A stretch of DNA of 42,731 nucleotides from an uncultured Bdellovibrionales bacterium (GCA_903833275.1 CAILEP010000006.1:323652-366382); one strand, 5' to 3'. Shown: positions 33,085 through 41,162, numbered from the stretch's first letter. Translations and numbers: made by a program. Notes: generated by a model not told the origin, from the letters alone.

Positions 33085-33951
33085 ATGAAAATAAACCTCG
33101 CATTTTACATTGGGTTCTTTTTAATCGCTGGCTCGACGGGTTCATTTGGGGCCGAGGTCGATTCGATTCAGCGTGGCCAATATCTCGCAAAAGTTGCGGG
33201 TTGTGTAACCTGCCATACTGAAAAAGGTGGCGAAGTCTTGTCGGGCGGCCGCGCCTTCATGACCCCCTTCGGGACTTTTTATACTCCTAATATAACGCCA
33301 GACAATAAAACCGGAATTGGCAGTTGGAGTGATAAACAATTTGTCAGAGCCGTGCGGCACGGTCGGCGCCCTGATGGTAAAAATTATTTTCCGGCGTTTC
33401 CGTATACCAGCTTTACCAAAATGACGACGGCTGATGTTCTTGCTATCAGGGCCTATCTTAAATCGGTGACGCCGATTGCGAAAATTAATTTACCGCAAAA
33501 AGTGAAGAAGCCGTTCACTCGTTTCGCGGTGAACTTTTGGAAGTTGCTTTATTTTCGTTCTGGCGCCTTGGCGCCGATTGATGGTCAATCTGCATTGTTT
33601 AATCGCGGCGCTTATTTGGCCGACGCGGTTATGCACTGTGCAGAATGCCATACTCCGCGTGATGGGCTGGGTGGGCCGCTTGTTGATAAATATTTGGCCG
33701 GTATGAAAAAAGGAATAGTCGGTGACAAGGCTGTACCAAACATTACGCGTGATCAGACAACGGGCCTTGGCTCGTGGAGTCGCGATGACTATTTAACTTT
33801 GCTTAAAACCGGCGAAACTCCAGACGGCGATAATATGGGCGGCGAAATGAAAGAAGTCATAAAAGAGACTTCGGCGCTGACCGCAGAAGATCAACTCGCG
33901 CTGGTTGAGTACTTGATGCAGGTGAAGGCCGTTAAAAACAAAGTCGATTAA
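33085..33951 (+). CDS. Periplasmic diheme cytochrome c
   Basis: Signal peptide (about 1-22) then two class I cytochrome domains. Heme attachment sites are Cys40-Cys43-His44 (CVTCH) and Cys185-Cys188-His189 (CAECH). Each domain has the NITPD or NITRD and TGIGSWS or TGLGSWS pattern of cytochrome subunits of membrane dehydrogenases. The second domain has nearby Met251 and Met255 as possible heme ligands. In the first, the usual PxMP motif reads FPAFPY, so the sixth ligand is unclear (Met113 is the nearest). It is an electron carrier, partner unknown, and lies just before the thiol-redox operon. Confidence 0.9.
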   Translation: MKINLAFYIGFFLIAGSTGSFGAEVDSIQRGQYLAKVAGCVTCHTEKGGEVLSGGRAFMTPFGTFYTPNITPDNKTGIGSWSDKQFVRAVRHGRRPDGKNYFPAFPYTSFTKMTTADVLAIRAYLKSVTPIAKINLPQKVKKPFTRFAVNFWKLLYFRSGALAPIDGQSALFNRGAYLADAVMHCAECHTPRDGLGGPLVDKYLAGMKKGIVGDKAVPNITRDQTTGLGSWSRDDYLTLLKTGETPDGDNMGGEMKEVIKETSALTAEDQLALVEYLMQVKAVKNKVD

Positions 33952-33983
33952 ACTGCTAATTAGATCGCCGACTAGACAGGCGC

Positions 33984-33999
33984 CTAGACTTTGGTCTAG
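33984..33999. other. CTAGAC-TTTG-GTCTAG hairpin between cytochrome and redox operon
   Basis: A six-bp perfect stem with a four-base loop inside the 206-base gap 33952-34157. A second CTAGAC lies at 33972-33977, 12 bases before it. No T run follows. The gap also contains AGAAAG and CTTTCT (34129-34134 and 34140-34145) just before the AAGGGGG ribosome site of the next gene. Confidence 0.4.
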
Positions 34000-34157
34000 C
34001 CGAGCCGCGGCGTACAGGCACGCGCCCGCCATTCGATTCGCCGTGGCGTTAAAAGTGGGCCCTAAAACTATATTTGCGGCGCAATTAAACCCAGTGCTAA
34101 GCTCCCTGGCAGTAACGATTTCAAAAATAGAAAGACAATCTTTCTTAAGGGGGAACA

Positions 34158-34661
34158 ATGAAGCATATCCTAATTATAATTGCGACTTTGATGACGGCGC
34201 ATCTAGCGCACGCACTTGAAGTGGGCGAGCAAGCTCCGTGCGTAGAATTGAATCAGATCGCGGCCGATGGCAGCGAAGCAGAGCATTGCATCCGTGACCG
34301 TAAAGTTAAGGGCCAGCCAGTGGTTCAAGAGTATTTCTCAGTCACTTGCTCAGATTGCTTTGATAGCTTTGCGCTTATGAACCCGCTATCTAAAGAGCTT
34401 GATGCAAAAGCAACTTTTCGAATGGTGACCGTTGATCGTGATGAGAAAGAAGTGCGCGCATTTTTGAGCCAGAACAAATCACTTATTTCGCACGAAGTGG
34501 CGCTCGACAGCGAGCGAACGGCAACAAAGGTTTATGGCGTAACGCAAACCCCAACAATTTTTGTTTTAAACGGCAAGAATGTAATTGTTTATAAGCATGT
34601 CGGTATCGTCACTGAAGATTCGGCTGCTAAACTTAAAGAAGCCATTCTCTCGAATCAGTAA
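34158..34661 (+). CDS. Secreted thioredoxin-like protein, first gene of the redox operon
   Basis: A 167-residue periplasmic protein with a signal peptide ending near AHA (residue 19). The thioredoxin fold of TlpA/AhpC type is seen in VVQEYFSVTCSDCFDSF with redox pair Cys64-Ser-Asp-Cys67, then a central strand and the cis-proline segment GVTQTPTIFVLNG. Two extra cysteines (28 and 44) lie before the fold and may form a further disulfide. A strong ribosome site (AAGGGGG) precedes it. 23 bases separate it from the lipoprotein gene. Probable role: passing electrons to or from the CxxC lipoprotein downstream (inference). Confidence 0.85.
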   Translation: MKHILIIIATLMTAHLAHALEVGEQAPCVELNQIAADGSEAEHCIRDRKVKGQPVVQEYFSVTCSDCFDSFALMNPLSKELDAKATFRMVTVDRDEKEVRAFLSQNKSLISHEVALDSERTATKVYGVTQTPTIFVLNGKNVIVYKHVGIVTEDSAAKLKEAILSNQ

Positions 34662-34684
34662 TAATTTTTTCTGGGAGGGCGCAA

Positions 34685-34894
34685 ATGAAAACGAAAGTTT
34701 TAATATTAAGCGCCCTCTTGGTTCAATTGCTAATGGGTTGCGCCCAAATTGAACCCAAGGACCTCAGTTTACTTAACCACCCATCGCTTGATTTAGGTCT
34801 TAGCTTTGCTTCAGACGCGGTGACAACAGTTACGGGACTGAAAAATTTTTCGGCTCCAGCTGGGGGCGGGTCATGCACGGTCTGCGCGCACTAA
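34685..34894 (+). CDS. Tiny lipoprotein with C-terminal CxxC, DUF4266-like
   Basis: Only 69 residues. A lipobox puts the lipidated cysteine at Cys19 (LLMGC), so the mature form is about 50 residues, membrane-anchored. The C-terminus is GGGSCTVCAH with Cys64 and Cys67. Glycine-rich, cysteine-ending short lipoproteins of this shape, beginning with an IEPxxLSLLNHP-like block, resemble DUF4266, whose genes are usually next to DUF3570 outer-membrane proteins; the next gene looks like one. The exposed CxxC at the very end suggests a redox-active or metal-binding tail. The stop lies 22 bases inside the next gene. Confidence 0.75.
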   Translation: MKTKVLILSALLVQLLMGCAQIEPKDLSLLNHPSLDLGLSFASDAVTTVTGLKNFSAPAGGGSCTVCAH

Positions 34895-35901
34895 TATTTT
34901 CGGTCGGTCTATTTTTTCTTTGTGCTGTGGGCTTCGCCCAGGGCGCCGATAGCGTTCAGTTTCTCGTCACATCGCAGGCGCTCAATGGCACGGCTGGCGC
35001 ACAGAATCTTAACCCAACAAACAACACCAGTTCAAATTCTCAGCAATTATTTGGTGATGCCAAGCTTTCAAAGAATCTTTCGGCTGAGATTGGCTTAACG
35101 GCGAGCCAACGTGATTACAGTTCGATCGTGCTTCTTGAAAAAAATGGCCAAAGTCAAAATCTCGGCACGCGGTTTAATAAAACCGAATGGGCAGGGCAAA
35201 TTAAGGCCTCTTGGGCCCAAGCCGCGCATCTAGTCGAAGTCGCCGAAAAAAAAAGCCTGAGTGATTCGCCTTACTCGCAGCGCTCGCATACATTTTCATA
35301 TACCGGCCGTGGCCCGTATGATGTTTTCAAGGCGGGCGCGACGTTGAACGAAACCATTACAGATCAGCCTGTGAGTTTTTTTGTGGCGCGAGATTATTCG
35401 ACTCAACAAAGGCCTGATTTGCTCGATGCCTACAGCCAATCGATTTGGCTAGAATACGCTTTATCAGAAGAAGCCAAAATTCGTGGTACGCTTTTGCACG
35501 GCTCAAGGCACGCCGATCGGCCCGACCATTATGGTGAAGAAATCAAACTTGGTTACGCTCTGAGCCCTCTTTATTCGCTTCGGTTTGCTTTGCAAAACAT
35601 TGACGAGCAACAAACTCCTCTTCTAGATGAGCGCGGTCGTTTTAACAGCAAATCAATCGACGCCGAGCTAACGTGGCTTATTAACTATCGGGCCGCATTG
35701 ATGTTTGGCTACGGGCTTGTTCTTGAAGAAGAAAATAATAAGGCCGACGGTAGCAGCGAAAAGATTGGGCACGATATTTATTCGTTCGGAGCAAGTTATC
35801 GAGTCGCCTCGGTCATGCTGACTTCGAATTTATTATACCAGGCCACAAGTCAGCACACTGAAGAGTTTCAGGCCCAAGGGGGGGTGTTGTGGGAGCTTTA
35901 A
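34873..35901 (+). CDS. Outer-membrane beta-barrel protein, DUF3570-like
   Basis: A 342-residue protein with a signal peptide (about 1-25, ending GFAQG) and alternating hydrophobic strands with aromatic girdles through the whole length, ending in a strand finished by the aromatic-rich VLWEL, as outer-membrane barrels do. The pairing with the DUF4266-like lipoprotein and thioredoxin-like genes is that known for DUF3570. I cannot confirm the family by search. It overlaps the lipoprotein gene by 22 bases and the next gene by 13, so it is tightly coupled. Confidence 0.72.
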   Translation: MHGLRALIFSVGLFFLCAVGFAQGADSVQFLVTSQALNGTAGAQNLNPTNNTSSNSQQLFGDAKLSKNLSAEIGLTASQRDYSSIVLLEKNGQSQNLGTRFNKTEWAGQIKASWAQAAHLVEVAEKKSLSDSPYSQRSHTFSYTGRGPYDVFKAGATLNETITDQPVSFFVARDYSTQQRPDLLDAYSQSIWLEYALSEEAKIRGTLLHGSRHADRPDHYGEEIKLGYALSPLYSLRFALQNIDEQQTPLLDERGRFNSKSIDAELTWLINYRAALMFGYGLVLEEENNKADGSSEKIGHDIYSFGASYRVASVMLTSNLLYQATSQHTEEFQAQGGVLWEL

Positions 35902-36431
35902 GCCGACTTACTCCAATCATAATTCTCGTGTTTTTTTGTTCTATTTTAGGTTGTGGCGTACGCATGGGCGAAGTTTCGGGCGGTGCCGTAATGACTACGG
36001 CTGGGGCTATTGGCAATGGCACTCAGCTTGAGGGGCGATACACCGACCTTGACGGGCGGCCCGTGCAACTTGAAAAGTTTAGAGGTACTACTCAGGTCGT
36101 TATCTTTGTGCAAGACACCTGTTCGGCCTGCTCGGCCGAGGCCAAAGAATTGGCGGCGTACGCCGAAGCCAACGGCAAGCCTAAAAACTTTCAATTACGG
36201 CACCTCTTGGTGGGTTCGGTGCAGCAAGATGCACGCGATTGGGTTGAGTATCACAAAATTTCGTGGGACGCCGGTATCGTAGATGTTGAACTGTTTAAGA
36301 GATACTGCCCGGCGCGCAAGGTGCCATGTCTTTTGGTGTTTAAGCCGGGGTTGGGCCTGACTTTTCATCACACCGGGTCGTTAACGATCGAAAAAATCAC
36401 GGAGGCTGCAGGCGAATGGCATCAAAACTAA
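35889..36431 (+). CDS. Thioredoxin-like lipoprotein with CSAC site
   Basis: A 180-residue protein whose signal sequence ends in a likely lipobox (SILGC, Cys22), so it is probably lipid-anchored. The thioredoxin-like domain has VVIFVQDTCSACSAEAKEL with redox pair Cys77-Ser-Ala-Cys80, and the cis-proline position near RKVPCLLVF carries an additional cysteine after the proline. Cys295-type resolving partners are absent; one more cysteine lies in RYCPARK. Start codon is GTG, 13 bases inside the barrel gene. Together with its neighbours it would act at the periplasmic face of the membrane on thiols. Confidence 0.8.
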   Translation: MGALSRLTPIIILVFFCSILGCGVRMGEVSGGAVMTTAGAIGNGTQLEGRYTDLDGRPVQLEKFRGTTQVVIFVQDTCSACSAEAKELAAYAEANGKPKNFQLRHLLVGSVQQDARDWVEYHKISWDAGIVDVELFKRYCPARKVPCLLVFKPGLGLTFHHTGSLTIEKITEAAGEWHQN

Positions 36432-36883
36432 TTTTCACCGCACTTTTATTTTTTGTTTCGACGGCAAAAGCCAATTTAGACGAGTTTCAGATACAAGATG
36501 TTCAAAAAAATAAGATTGAGTTTAAAACTTCGAAAGTCTTAGTTTATTTTTGGGCCACATGGTGCCCTGACTGCAAGCAGGGTTTGAGGCAGAAGTTGCC
36601 TTCGCTCGGTGGCCCTGACGTGACAATGCTCGGGGTTAACACAGACGCCACCGAAGACAAAGTCATAGATTACTTAAAAACTGAAAAGATAACTTTGCCC
36701 TCGCTAGTTGATCGAGACAAAGCCCTGCGCAAAAAATATTCGGTATTCTCGGTGCCGACGGCTTTGGTTTTCAAAAAAGACAAAGGGCAATACATCCTAT
36801 CAAAAACTTTAGTGGGGGCCGATCTCGATGAACTTAGGGCTGAACTGAAGAATGAGATTCGAAAAGAGCCCTCGCATGACTGA
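36416..36883 (+). CDS. Periplasmic TlpA/ResA-like thioredoxin
   Basis: 155 residues with a short signal peptide (ending AKAN, about 19). Classical reductase motif VYFWATWCPDCKQ with Cys50 and Cys53, and cis-proline segment FSVPTALVF. Such proteins reduce disulfides in apocytochromes or partner proteins and receive electrons from CcdA/DsbD, whose gene follows directly and overlaps by eight bases. It starts 16 bases inside the previous gene, with GGAGG upstream. It is the most likely direct partner of the membrane carrier in this operon (inference). Confidence 0.88.
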   Translation: MASKLIFTALLFFVSTAKANLDEFQIQDVQKNKIEFKTSKVLVYFWATWCPDCKQGLRQKLPSLGGPDVTMLGVNTDATEDKVIDYLKTEKITLPSLVDRDKALRKKYSVFSVPTALVFKKDKGQYILSKTLVGADLDELRAELKNEIRKEPSHD

Positions 36884-37553
36884 ACTGTTTGCATTTAAGT
36901 TGGCCACAGTTTTCTCGGCCGGCTTTTTGACCTCCATAAGCCCCTGCGTTTACCCAACCTTGCCGTTGACCGTCAGCTTTTTAACTTTTCAAGCCAAAAA
37001 TTCGAGCTCAAAAACCCCGACCGTATTATTTTTTCTCGGCCAGACCTTGTCGTATGTTTTTTTAGGTTTTCTAGCGGTTAAAATGAGCGAGGTTTTTGGT
37101 TTTTCTTCTCAATCATTTGCGTTGAATGTCGTTCTGGCCGTTCTATTGGGTATTATGGCGGTATTTTCTATTGTTGGGTTTGTGCCGAAAAGAATGGCCA
37201 CGGGTATGGGGCGACTGCAGAAGAGAATTGAAATGCTATCGACAGTATTTCGGTTTGCGCCTTTTTTCATCGGCTTCGGTGCCGCCTTGGTGGCCTCGCC
37301 TTGCACGAGCCCCGTGTTGGGCAGTGTGCTGCTTTCGGTTTCTCGTGACCCGTGGTCGATAAAAACATTTTTTGAAATGTTGGCCTACGCTGTCGGGGCC
37401 TCGCTGTTGGTTCTTATTTTAGGTTTGGGTCTGATGCGGGCCAAACATTTGCCGCGATCAGGGGCTTGGCTGCACTCGGTGCACAGGCTTACCGGCGTGC
37501 TTATTTTGACGGGCGCTTTTTACTACTCTTATCGCGCCTTCGAGCTTTATTAA
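36876..37553 (+). CDS. CcdA/DsbD-type transmembrane electron carrier
   Basis: Six-helix membrane protein of 225 residues that passes electrons from cytoplasmic thioredoxin to periplasmic thiol proteins. The two reactive cysteines are proline-flanked: Cys24 (SISPCVYPTLP) and Cys143 (VASPCTSPVLG), the same motifs as in the core of the DsbD at 3658. There is no N- or C-terminal periplasmic domain, so separate thioredoxins must take the electrons, which the three upstream genes can supply. An ATG at 36852 is in frame, but 36876 gives the normal start just before the first helix. It ends the operon and converges on the next gene four bases away. Confidence 0.9.
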   Translation: MTELFAFKLATVFSAGFLTSISPCVYPTLPLTVSFLTFQAKNSSSKTPTVLFFLGQTLSYVFLGFLAVKMSEVFGFSSQSFALNVVLAVLLGIMAVFSIVGFVPKRMATGMGRLQKRIEMLSTVFRFAPFFIGFGAALVASPCTSPVLGSVLLSVSRDPWSIKTFFEMLAYAVGASLLVLILGLGLMRAKHLPRSGAWLHSVHRLTGVLILTGAFYYSYRAFELY

Positions 37554-37557
37554 AATA

Positions 37558-38625
37558 CTAAAATGGTTGGGCTGACTTGGTCAGTTTGGTTTTGTCAAAA
37601 AGTAAGACCATAGGGCGATCGTCATTATTTGGGTTGTACGAGTACCTCAAGCCGAAATTGGCGAGCAAGTGACTTCGCCCATCAAGGTTTTCGGGGGAGT
37701 TTAAAATCCGACCGATCATGGCAACCAATTTATAGTTGGTGCTCAGTGCATGGGTAAAACCAATTTCAACTTTTACGATTTTACTCGGGCCCATGGCATG
37801 AAGGCTCTCTTTGCTATAGGCCATGACAAATTGATTGAGAGGAGTAACGGCAAACCCAGTGCCCAAGGCCCAATACCACTCATCTGGAGCACCATGAGCA
37901 CCATACTCGTAGCCAATGTTGGCAGTAACGGCCGTGGCAATATTTTTGATGGCAAATTCTTTAGCTACCAATAGAGGCAAAATGTAGGCGCGCCCAGGCT
38001 CAGCGGCACCTCGGCGTGCAGAGTTGCCCGGTGGTTCAGTTCGAACGGTGGGGTAGATGCTAACGGCAAATTGATGAAGCAGGCGGTTGGTTGAGTTCTC
38101 TCCTGTATAAAGTGGTATCTTGGCCCCGACAGATATGTCGCTCAAGCCCTCAACGTAATTCGGGTTGTTAGCCGAGCGCTTACGGCCATAGGCGCCTTCA
38201 ATTTTTAACTGATATTTGCCGAATCGGCCAGAGTGTGAGGGGCAGCCGCCCCAATTTAAATCATAGTGAAGTTCATTGGTGACATCGCCGCCATGGGCCC
38301 GATCGGTATCGCCAAAATAGTTAAATTCTTTTTCTTTACAGCCGAGCGGGGCTGGGTCGTCAATATTGTCGAGCGGAAGGCCGCCCACCGAAAACTCGAA
38401 ATCGTCGGGTTGCAATTCTAGACGTTTTGCGGCGTCTTCAATTTGAAGCGCGTTTTCAACTTCAACTGAGGTCACCTTAATGTATTCAATTTGGGGTAAA
38501 GAGTTACTCTCATCTGGTTTTGCCGGCGCCGAAGTAGGAGCCAAAAACATAAGTGCAGAAAAGTAGGTCGAGATAAAAATAAAAGCGTGTCTTCTGACAA
38601 ATTTATTTGTGGCCAAGTAAATCAT
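37558..38625 (-). CDS. Outer-membrane protein, MetA-phenol-degradation-like barrel
   Basis: A 355-residue secreted protein: N-terminal hydrophobic signal (about 8-33, ending SAPAKP), a spacer with two cysteines (LGCKEKE and GGCPSHS), then beta strands with the GLSDISVGAKIPLY and TANIGYEYG patterns of the putative outer-membrane channel family first named from phenol-degradation clusters (PF13557). The last strands end in YSYNP rather than a terminal aromatic. The frame is open to 38658, but ATG 38625 is a better signal start. It overlaps the upstream gene by 23 bases, so the two form an operon. Substrate unknown. Confidence 0.7.
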   Translation of the reverse strand: MIYLATNKFVRRHAFIFISTYFSALMFLAPTSAPAKPDESNSLPQIEYIKVTSVEVENALQIEDAAKRLELQPDDFEFSVGGLPLDNIDDPAPLGCKEKEFNYFGDTDRAHGGDVTNELHYDLNWGGCPSHSGRFGKYQLKIEGAYGRKRSANNPNYVEGLSDISVGAKIPLYTGENSTNRLLHQFAVSIYPTVRTEPPGNSARRGAAEPGRAYILPLLVAKEFAIKNIATAVTANIGYEYGAHGAPDEWYWALGTGFAVTPLNQFVMAYSKESLHAMGPSKIVKVEIGFTHALSTNYKLVAMIGRILNSPENLDGRSHLLANFGLRYSYNPNNDDRPMVLLFDKTKLTKSAQPF

Positions 38626-39046
38626 CGCAATTTTGTTTAGAAGTTCGGGTGTTTGCAATCTGAGGGTTGCCGAGGCCAGCCAAAATCACTTTGCCAGCAA
38701 GATTGAATTTTTTAATGACCGCCACGATTTGTCGGGGGGTGCCCACAAGGCGAAAACTGCTGACTCCGTCCGAGAGAATTTTCGTTTGTGATTTATTGAC
38801 TTCACAGCCCGAGGCCTCGAGCATTTTTATTTGTTCATCGAGATCGGCGGGTTGGGTGCCTTTGATAATAAGAAAGAAACTCAAGTCGCTGGCTTTATCA
38901 GCAGCTTGAAAGGCGGTTTGTAAGCCAGGTGTCATGACATCCCAGGGGCGTAACGAACTGGCCAGGGCCGAAACACTCAGTAGTGAAGACATCAGTAGTG
39001 AAGACATCAGTAGTGAAGAAATAAGTATTGAAATGCAAAATCTCAT
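38603..39046 (-). CDS. Small secreted protein with repeated signal-peptide core, unknown
   Basis: 147 residues beginning MRFCISILISS, then a hydrophobic signal core built from near-identical SSLLM units, cleaved near LASS. The mature part (about 115 residues) has an alpha/beta look (SFFLIIKG, a helix, IVAVIKKFNLAGKVILAGLG) and two cysteines. I do not recognise the family. ATG 39046 is chosen over the in-frame ATG at 39073 because it directly begins the positively charged signal. It lies upstream of the outer-membrane protein and overlaps it, suggesting a joint role in the envelope. Confidence 0.6.
   Translation of the reverse strand: MRFCISILISSLLMSSLLMSSLLSVSALASSLRPWDVMTPGLQTAFQAADKASDLSFFLIIKGTQPADLDEQIKMLEASGCEVNKSQTKILSDGVSSFRLVGTPRQIVAVIKKFNLAGKVILAGLGNPQIANTRTSKQNCDDLLGHK
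38978..39022. repeat. Three tandem 15-bp repeats in the signal-peptide coding region
   Basis: CAGTAGTGAAGACAT occurs at 38978-38992 and 38993-39007, with a third copy changed at its end at 39008-39022. On the minus strand it encodes repeated MSSLL units. As the period is a multiple of three, gain or loss of a unit would lengthen or shorten the signal core without a frameshift. Confidence 0.85.
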
Positions 39047-39088
39047 AGGCCGGCAATATAGCAGAACAGCCATTCGAATTCGCCTGTT

Positions 39089-39115
39089 ACTTTTCTGACG
39101 ATCGTGAAGAAAAGT
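39089..39115. repeat. Hairpin resembling the 21333 element
   Basis: ACTTTTCT (39089-39096) and AGAAAAGT (39108-39115) are perfect complements around an inner palindrome ACGATCGT. The TTACTTTTC core and the place (just after a minus-strand gene stop) recall the longer hairpin at 21333-21396. No T run follows on the minus strand. Confidence 0.5.
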
Positions 39116-39138
39116 GAAAGGTCAGTAGCTAACCAAGT

Positions 39139-40143
39139 CTATGATTTTTTTGGGGTATTGCCGTTGAGCATGCCCATCATTGCAGCCGGGTAGCGATCGC
39201 CTGAGACCGCGCCTCGAGGCATAATCGCATCGATGTCCTGAAGTTCTTTTTTGCTCAGTTTGACTTCGACCGCGCCAATGTTTTCATTGAGAAACGAAAT
39301 TCTTTTTGTGCCCGGTATTGGCACAATATCTGGGCCCTGATTCAAAACCCAGGCCAAGGCCAGTTGCGATGCTGTCACGCCCTTTTCTTTGGCCAAGTTT
39401 TTAACTTTCGTCACGAGAGCTAAGTTCTTTTGAAAATTTTCACCTTGAAATCTGGGGGAGTGCCGACGGTAATCATCAGCGGCGAAGTCTTCGATCTTTT
39501 GAATTTGCCCAGCCAAAAAACCGCGGCCGAGCGGGCTGTAAGGCACAATGCCTACTCCGAGTTCGCGGCAGGCTGGTAATATTTCTGTTTCAAGATCGCG
39601 ACTCCACAAAGAATATTCAGATTGAAGCGCCGAGATTTTATGTACGCGATTGGCGCGGCGAAGGGTGTCGGCTGAGGCTTCAGAAAGGCCGATGTGGCGA
39701 ATCTTGCCCTCTTTAACGAGCTGTGACAGAGCGCCAACGGTGTCTTCGATCGGCACTGTTTGATCAACGCGATGTTGATAGTAGAGATCGATGTAGTCTG
39801 CTTTCAGGCGTTTGAGGCTCGCTTCACACGCTTTTTTTACGTAAGCGGGCGTGCCATTGACACCTCTCACTTGTGGATTATTGGGGTCGCGCACAATCCC
39901 GAACTTGGTCGCGATCACGATTTTATCTCGCGGCATGCCTTTAAAGGCTTCACTCAATAATTCTTCGTTGGCGCCAATGCCGTACATGTCAGCGGTGTCA
40001 AAGAAGTTGATACCGCGCTCGAAGGCGTGACGGATGGTTTTAATCGACTCTTGATTGTCGCGGGGGCCATAAAAATCTGACATGCCCATGCAGCCGAGGC
40101 CAAGCGCCGATACTTCAAGTGACCCAAGTTTTCGTTTTTGCAT
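39139..40143 (-). CDS. Aldo/keto reductase
   Basis: NADPH-dependent oxidoreductase of 334 residues, cytoplasmic. The catalytic tetrad is visible: Asp49 (FFDTADMYG), Tyr54, Lys80 (IATKFG) and His124 (YYQHRVD). [10 protein letters not shown] and VPIPGTKR are further signatures of the AKR13-type (YajO/Tas-like) group that reduces aldehydes. The ribosome site is AAGGCGGGG before ATG 40143. It stands alone. The physiological substrate cannot be told. Confidence 0.92.
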   Translation of the reverse strand: MQKRKLGSLEVSALGLGCMGMSDFYGPRDNQESIKTIRHAFERGINFFDTADMYGIGANEELLSEAFKGMPRDKIVIATKFGIVRDPNNPQVRGVNGTPAYVKKACEASLKRLKADYIDLYYQHRVDQTVPIEDTVGALSQLVKEGKIRHIGLSEASADTLRRANRVHKISALQSEYSLWSRDLETEILPACRELGVGIVPYSPLGRGFLAGQIQKIEDFAADDYRRHSPRFQGENFQKNLALVTKVKNLAKEKGVTASQLALAWVLNQGPDIVPIPGTKRISFLNENIGAVEVKLSKKELQDIDAIMPRGAVSGDRYPAAMMGMLNGNTPKKS

Positions 40144-40339
40144 TGTGCCCCGCCTTTTTACTAAAAAATAAATTTAGACATGTGGAGACTATTTTAGGCG
40201 TGCCATGGCAGGGGGATCAAGGTTTGCCTTTCGCTTTAAAGCGTCAATCGCCGAGAACCACTAGACTTTCGACCGTGCGTTTATCTCGGTTTACAAATTT
40301 AGTACTCACCGAACGGGTTCGAACCTAAACTTTGTGTAT

Positions 40340-40636
40340 ATGGAAAAGGCGAGAAGAAAAACCAAAAAGCGAAGCGTACGATTTCCCCCCGACCCTGGGA
40401 CCTTAGCCGTCGTCACAATTTCTACATCGGACGAAGTGCCGCGAGCACTTTTCGGTTTGGTATTGAACGAATCGTTCACTGGTTGTGCGGTCGTGCTGAT
40501 GACAAACCTAGTCGTCAAAGAGGACATGAAGTGTAAGTGTCGTATCGGCGAGTTGGGTGAAGTGAAAGCCACAGTTCGTTGGGCCAAAATGCTCGACCAA
40601 GAATTAGTGAAGGTTGGCCTCGAATACGCTCTTTAG
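40340..40636 (+). CDS. PilZ-domain-like small protein
   Basis: 98 residues. The sequence begins with a basic patch (ARRKTKKRSVRF) followed by strands and the motif LNESFTGCAVV, which contains the NxSxxG element (Asn43, Ser45, Gly48) of PilZ domains; the basic patch could provide the arginines that bind cyclic di-GMP, though a strict RxxxR is not clear. PilZ proteins pass the c-di-GMP signal to motility or secretion systems. A GTG two codons upstream (40334) is possible. No ribosome-binding site is visible. A DUF421 gene follows 13 bases later. Confidence 0.65.
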   Translation: MEKARRKTKKRSVRFPPDPGTLAVVTISTSDEVPRALFGLVLNESFTGCAVVLMTNLVVKEDMKCKCRIGELGEVKATVRWAKMLDQELVKVGLEYAL

Positions 40637-40649
40637 TTAGGGGCCTGGC

Positions 40650-41159
40650 ATGTGGCAAAATTTAACTCACCTCGATATTTCGGCAGTTAATTTAATCTCT
40701 CGGGCTACCATTGTCTATTTGAGCGTCCTCATTCTTTTGCGAATCTCGGGCAAGCGACAAATCGGTCAGATGGGCGCTACAGAATTCGTCGCGATTCTAT
40801 TAATAAGCAACGCCGTTCAAAATGCCATGAACGGCGGCGACAACTCGTTGAGCGGTGGTCTGCTGATCGCCGTAGTGATTATCGTTTTAAGTACGACCAT
40901 TTCTTTTCTGACCTTCAAAAGCAAGTTTATAAAGGCCGTTTTCGAGGGCACACCAACTCTGCTGGTTCATAAGGGGGAGGTCATTAAAAAAAATCTAGCA
41001 CAAGAAAGATTGGACGAACGCGAATTAAAAGTTCTGATGCGCAAGCAAGGGGTGCACCTCTTACGCGACGTCGAAGCGGCAATACTTGAGTCGAACGGCA
41101 CGCTCACGATATTTCGCACAAACGAACCGCCCATTGGCGGCACCACACTCAAGATTTAA
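40650..41159 (+). CDS. DUF421 (YetF/YcaP-like) membrane protein
   Basis: 169 residues with three membrane segments in the first 90 (for example LSVLILLRISGKRQIGQMGATEFVAILLI broken by the family motif GKRQIGQM) and a soluble C-terminal half (LLVHKGEVIKKNL, MRKQGVHLLRDVEAAILESNG) typical of DUF421. The motif RxSGKRxxGxM is the clearest family mark. Function is unknown; members affect spore or cell-surface properties in some bacteria. It forms a small operon with the PilZ-like gene (AGGGG before the ATG). It converges on the next gene. Confidence 0.85.
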   Translation: MWQNLTHLDISAVNLISRATIVYLSVLILLRISGKRQIGQMGATEFVAILLISNAVQNAMNGGDNSLSGGLLIAVVIIVLSTTISFLTFKSKFIKAVFEGTPTLLVHKGEVIKKNLAQERLDERELKVLMRKQGVHLLRDVEAAILESNGTLTIFRTNEPPIGGTTLKI

Positions 41160-41162
41160 AAT

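Noticed and set aside
38978-39022. Short repeat array as a CRISPR remnant
   Set aside because: The units are contiguous 15-bp copies without spacers and are coding.
40316-40325. GGTTCGAACC, like the T-loop of a tRNA
   Set aside because: No acceptor, D or anticodon stem can be built around it on either strand; it is just a ten-base palindrome before the PilZ-like gene.
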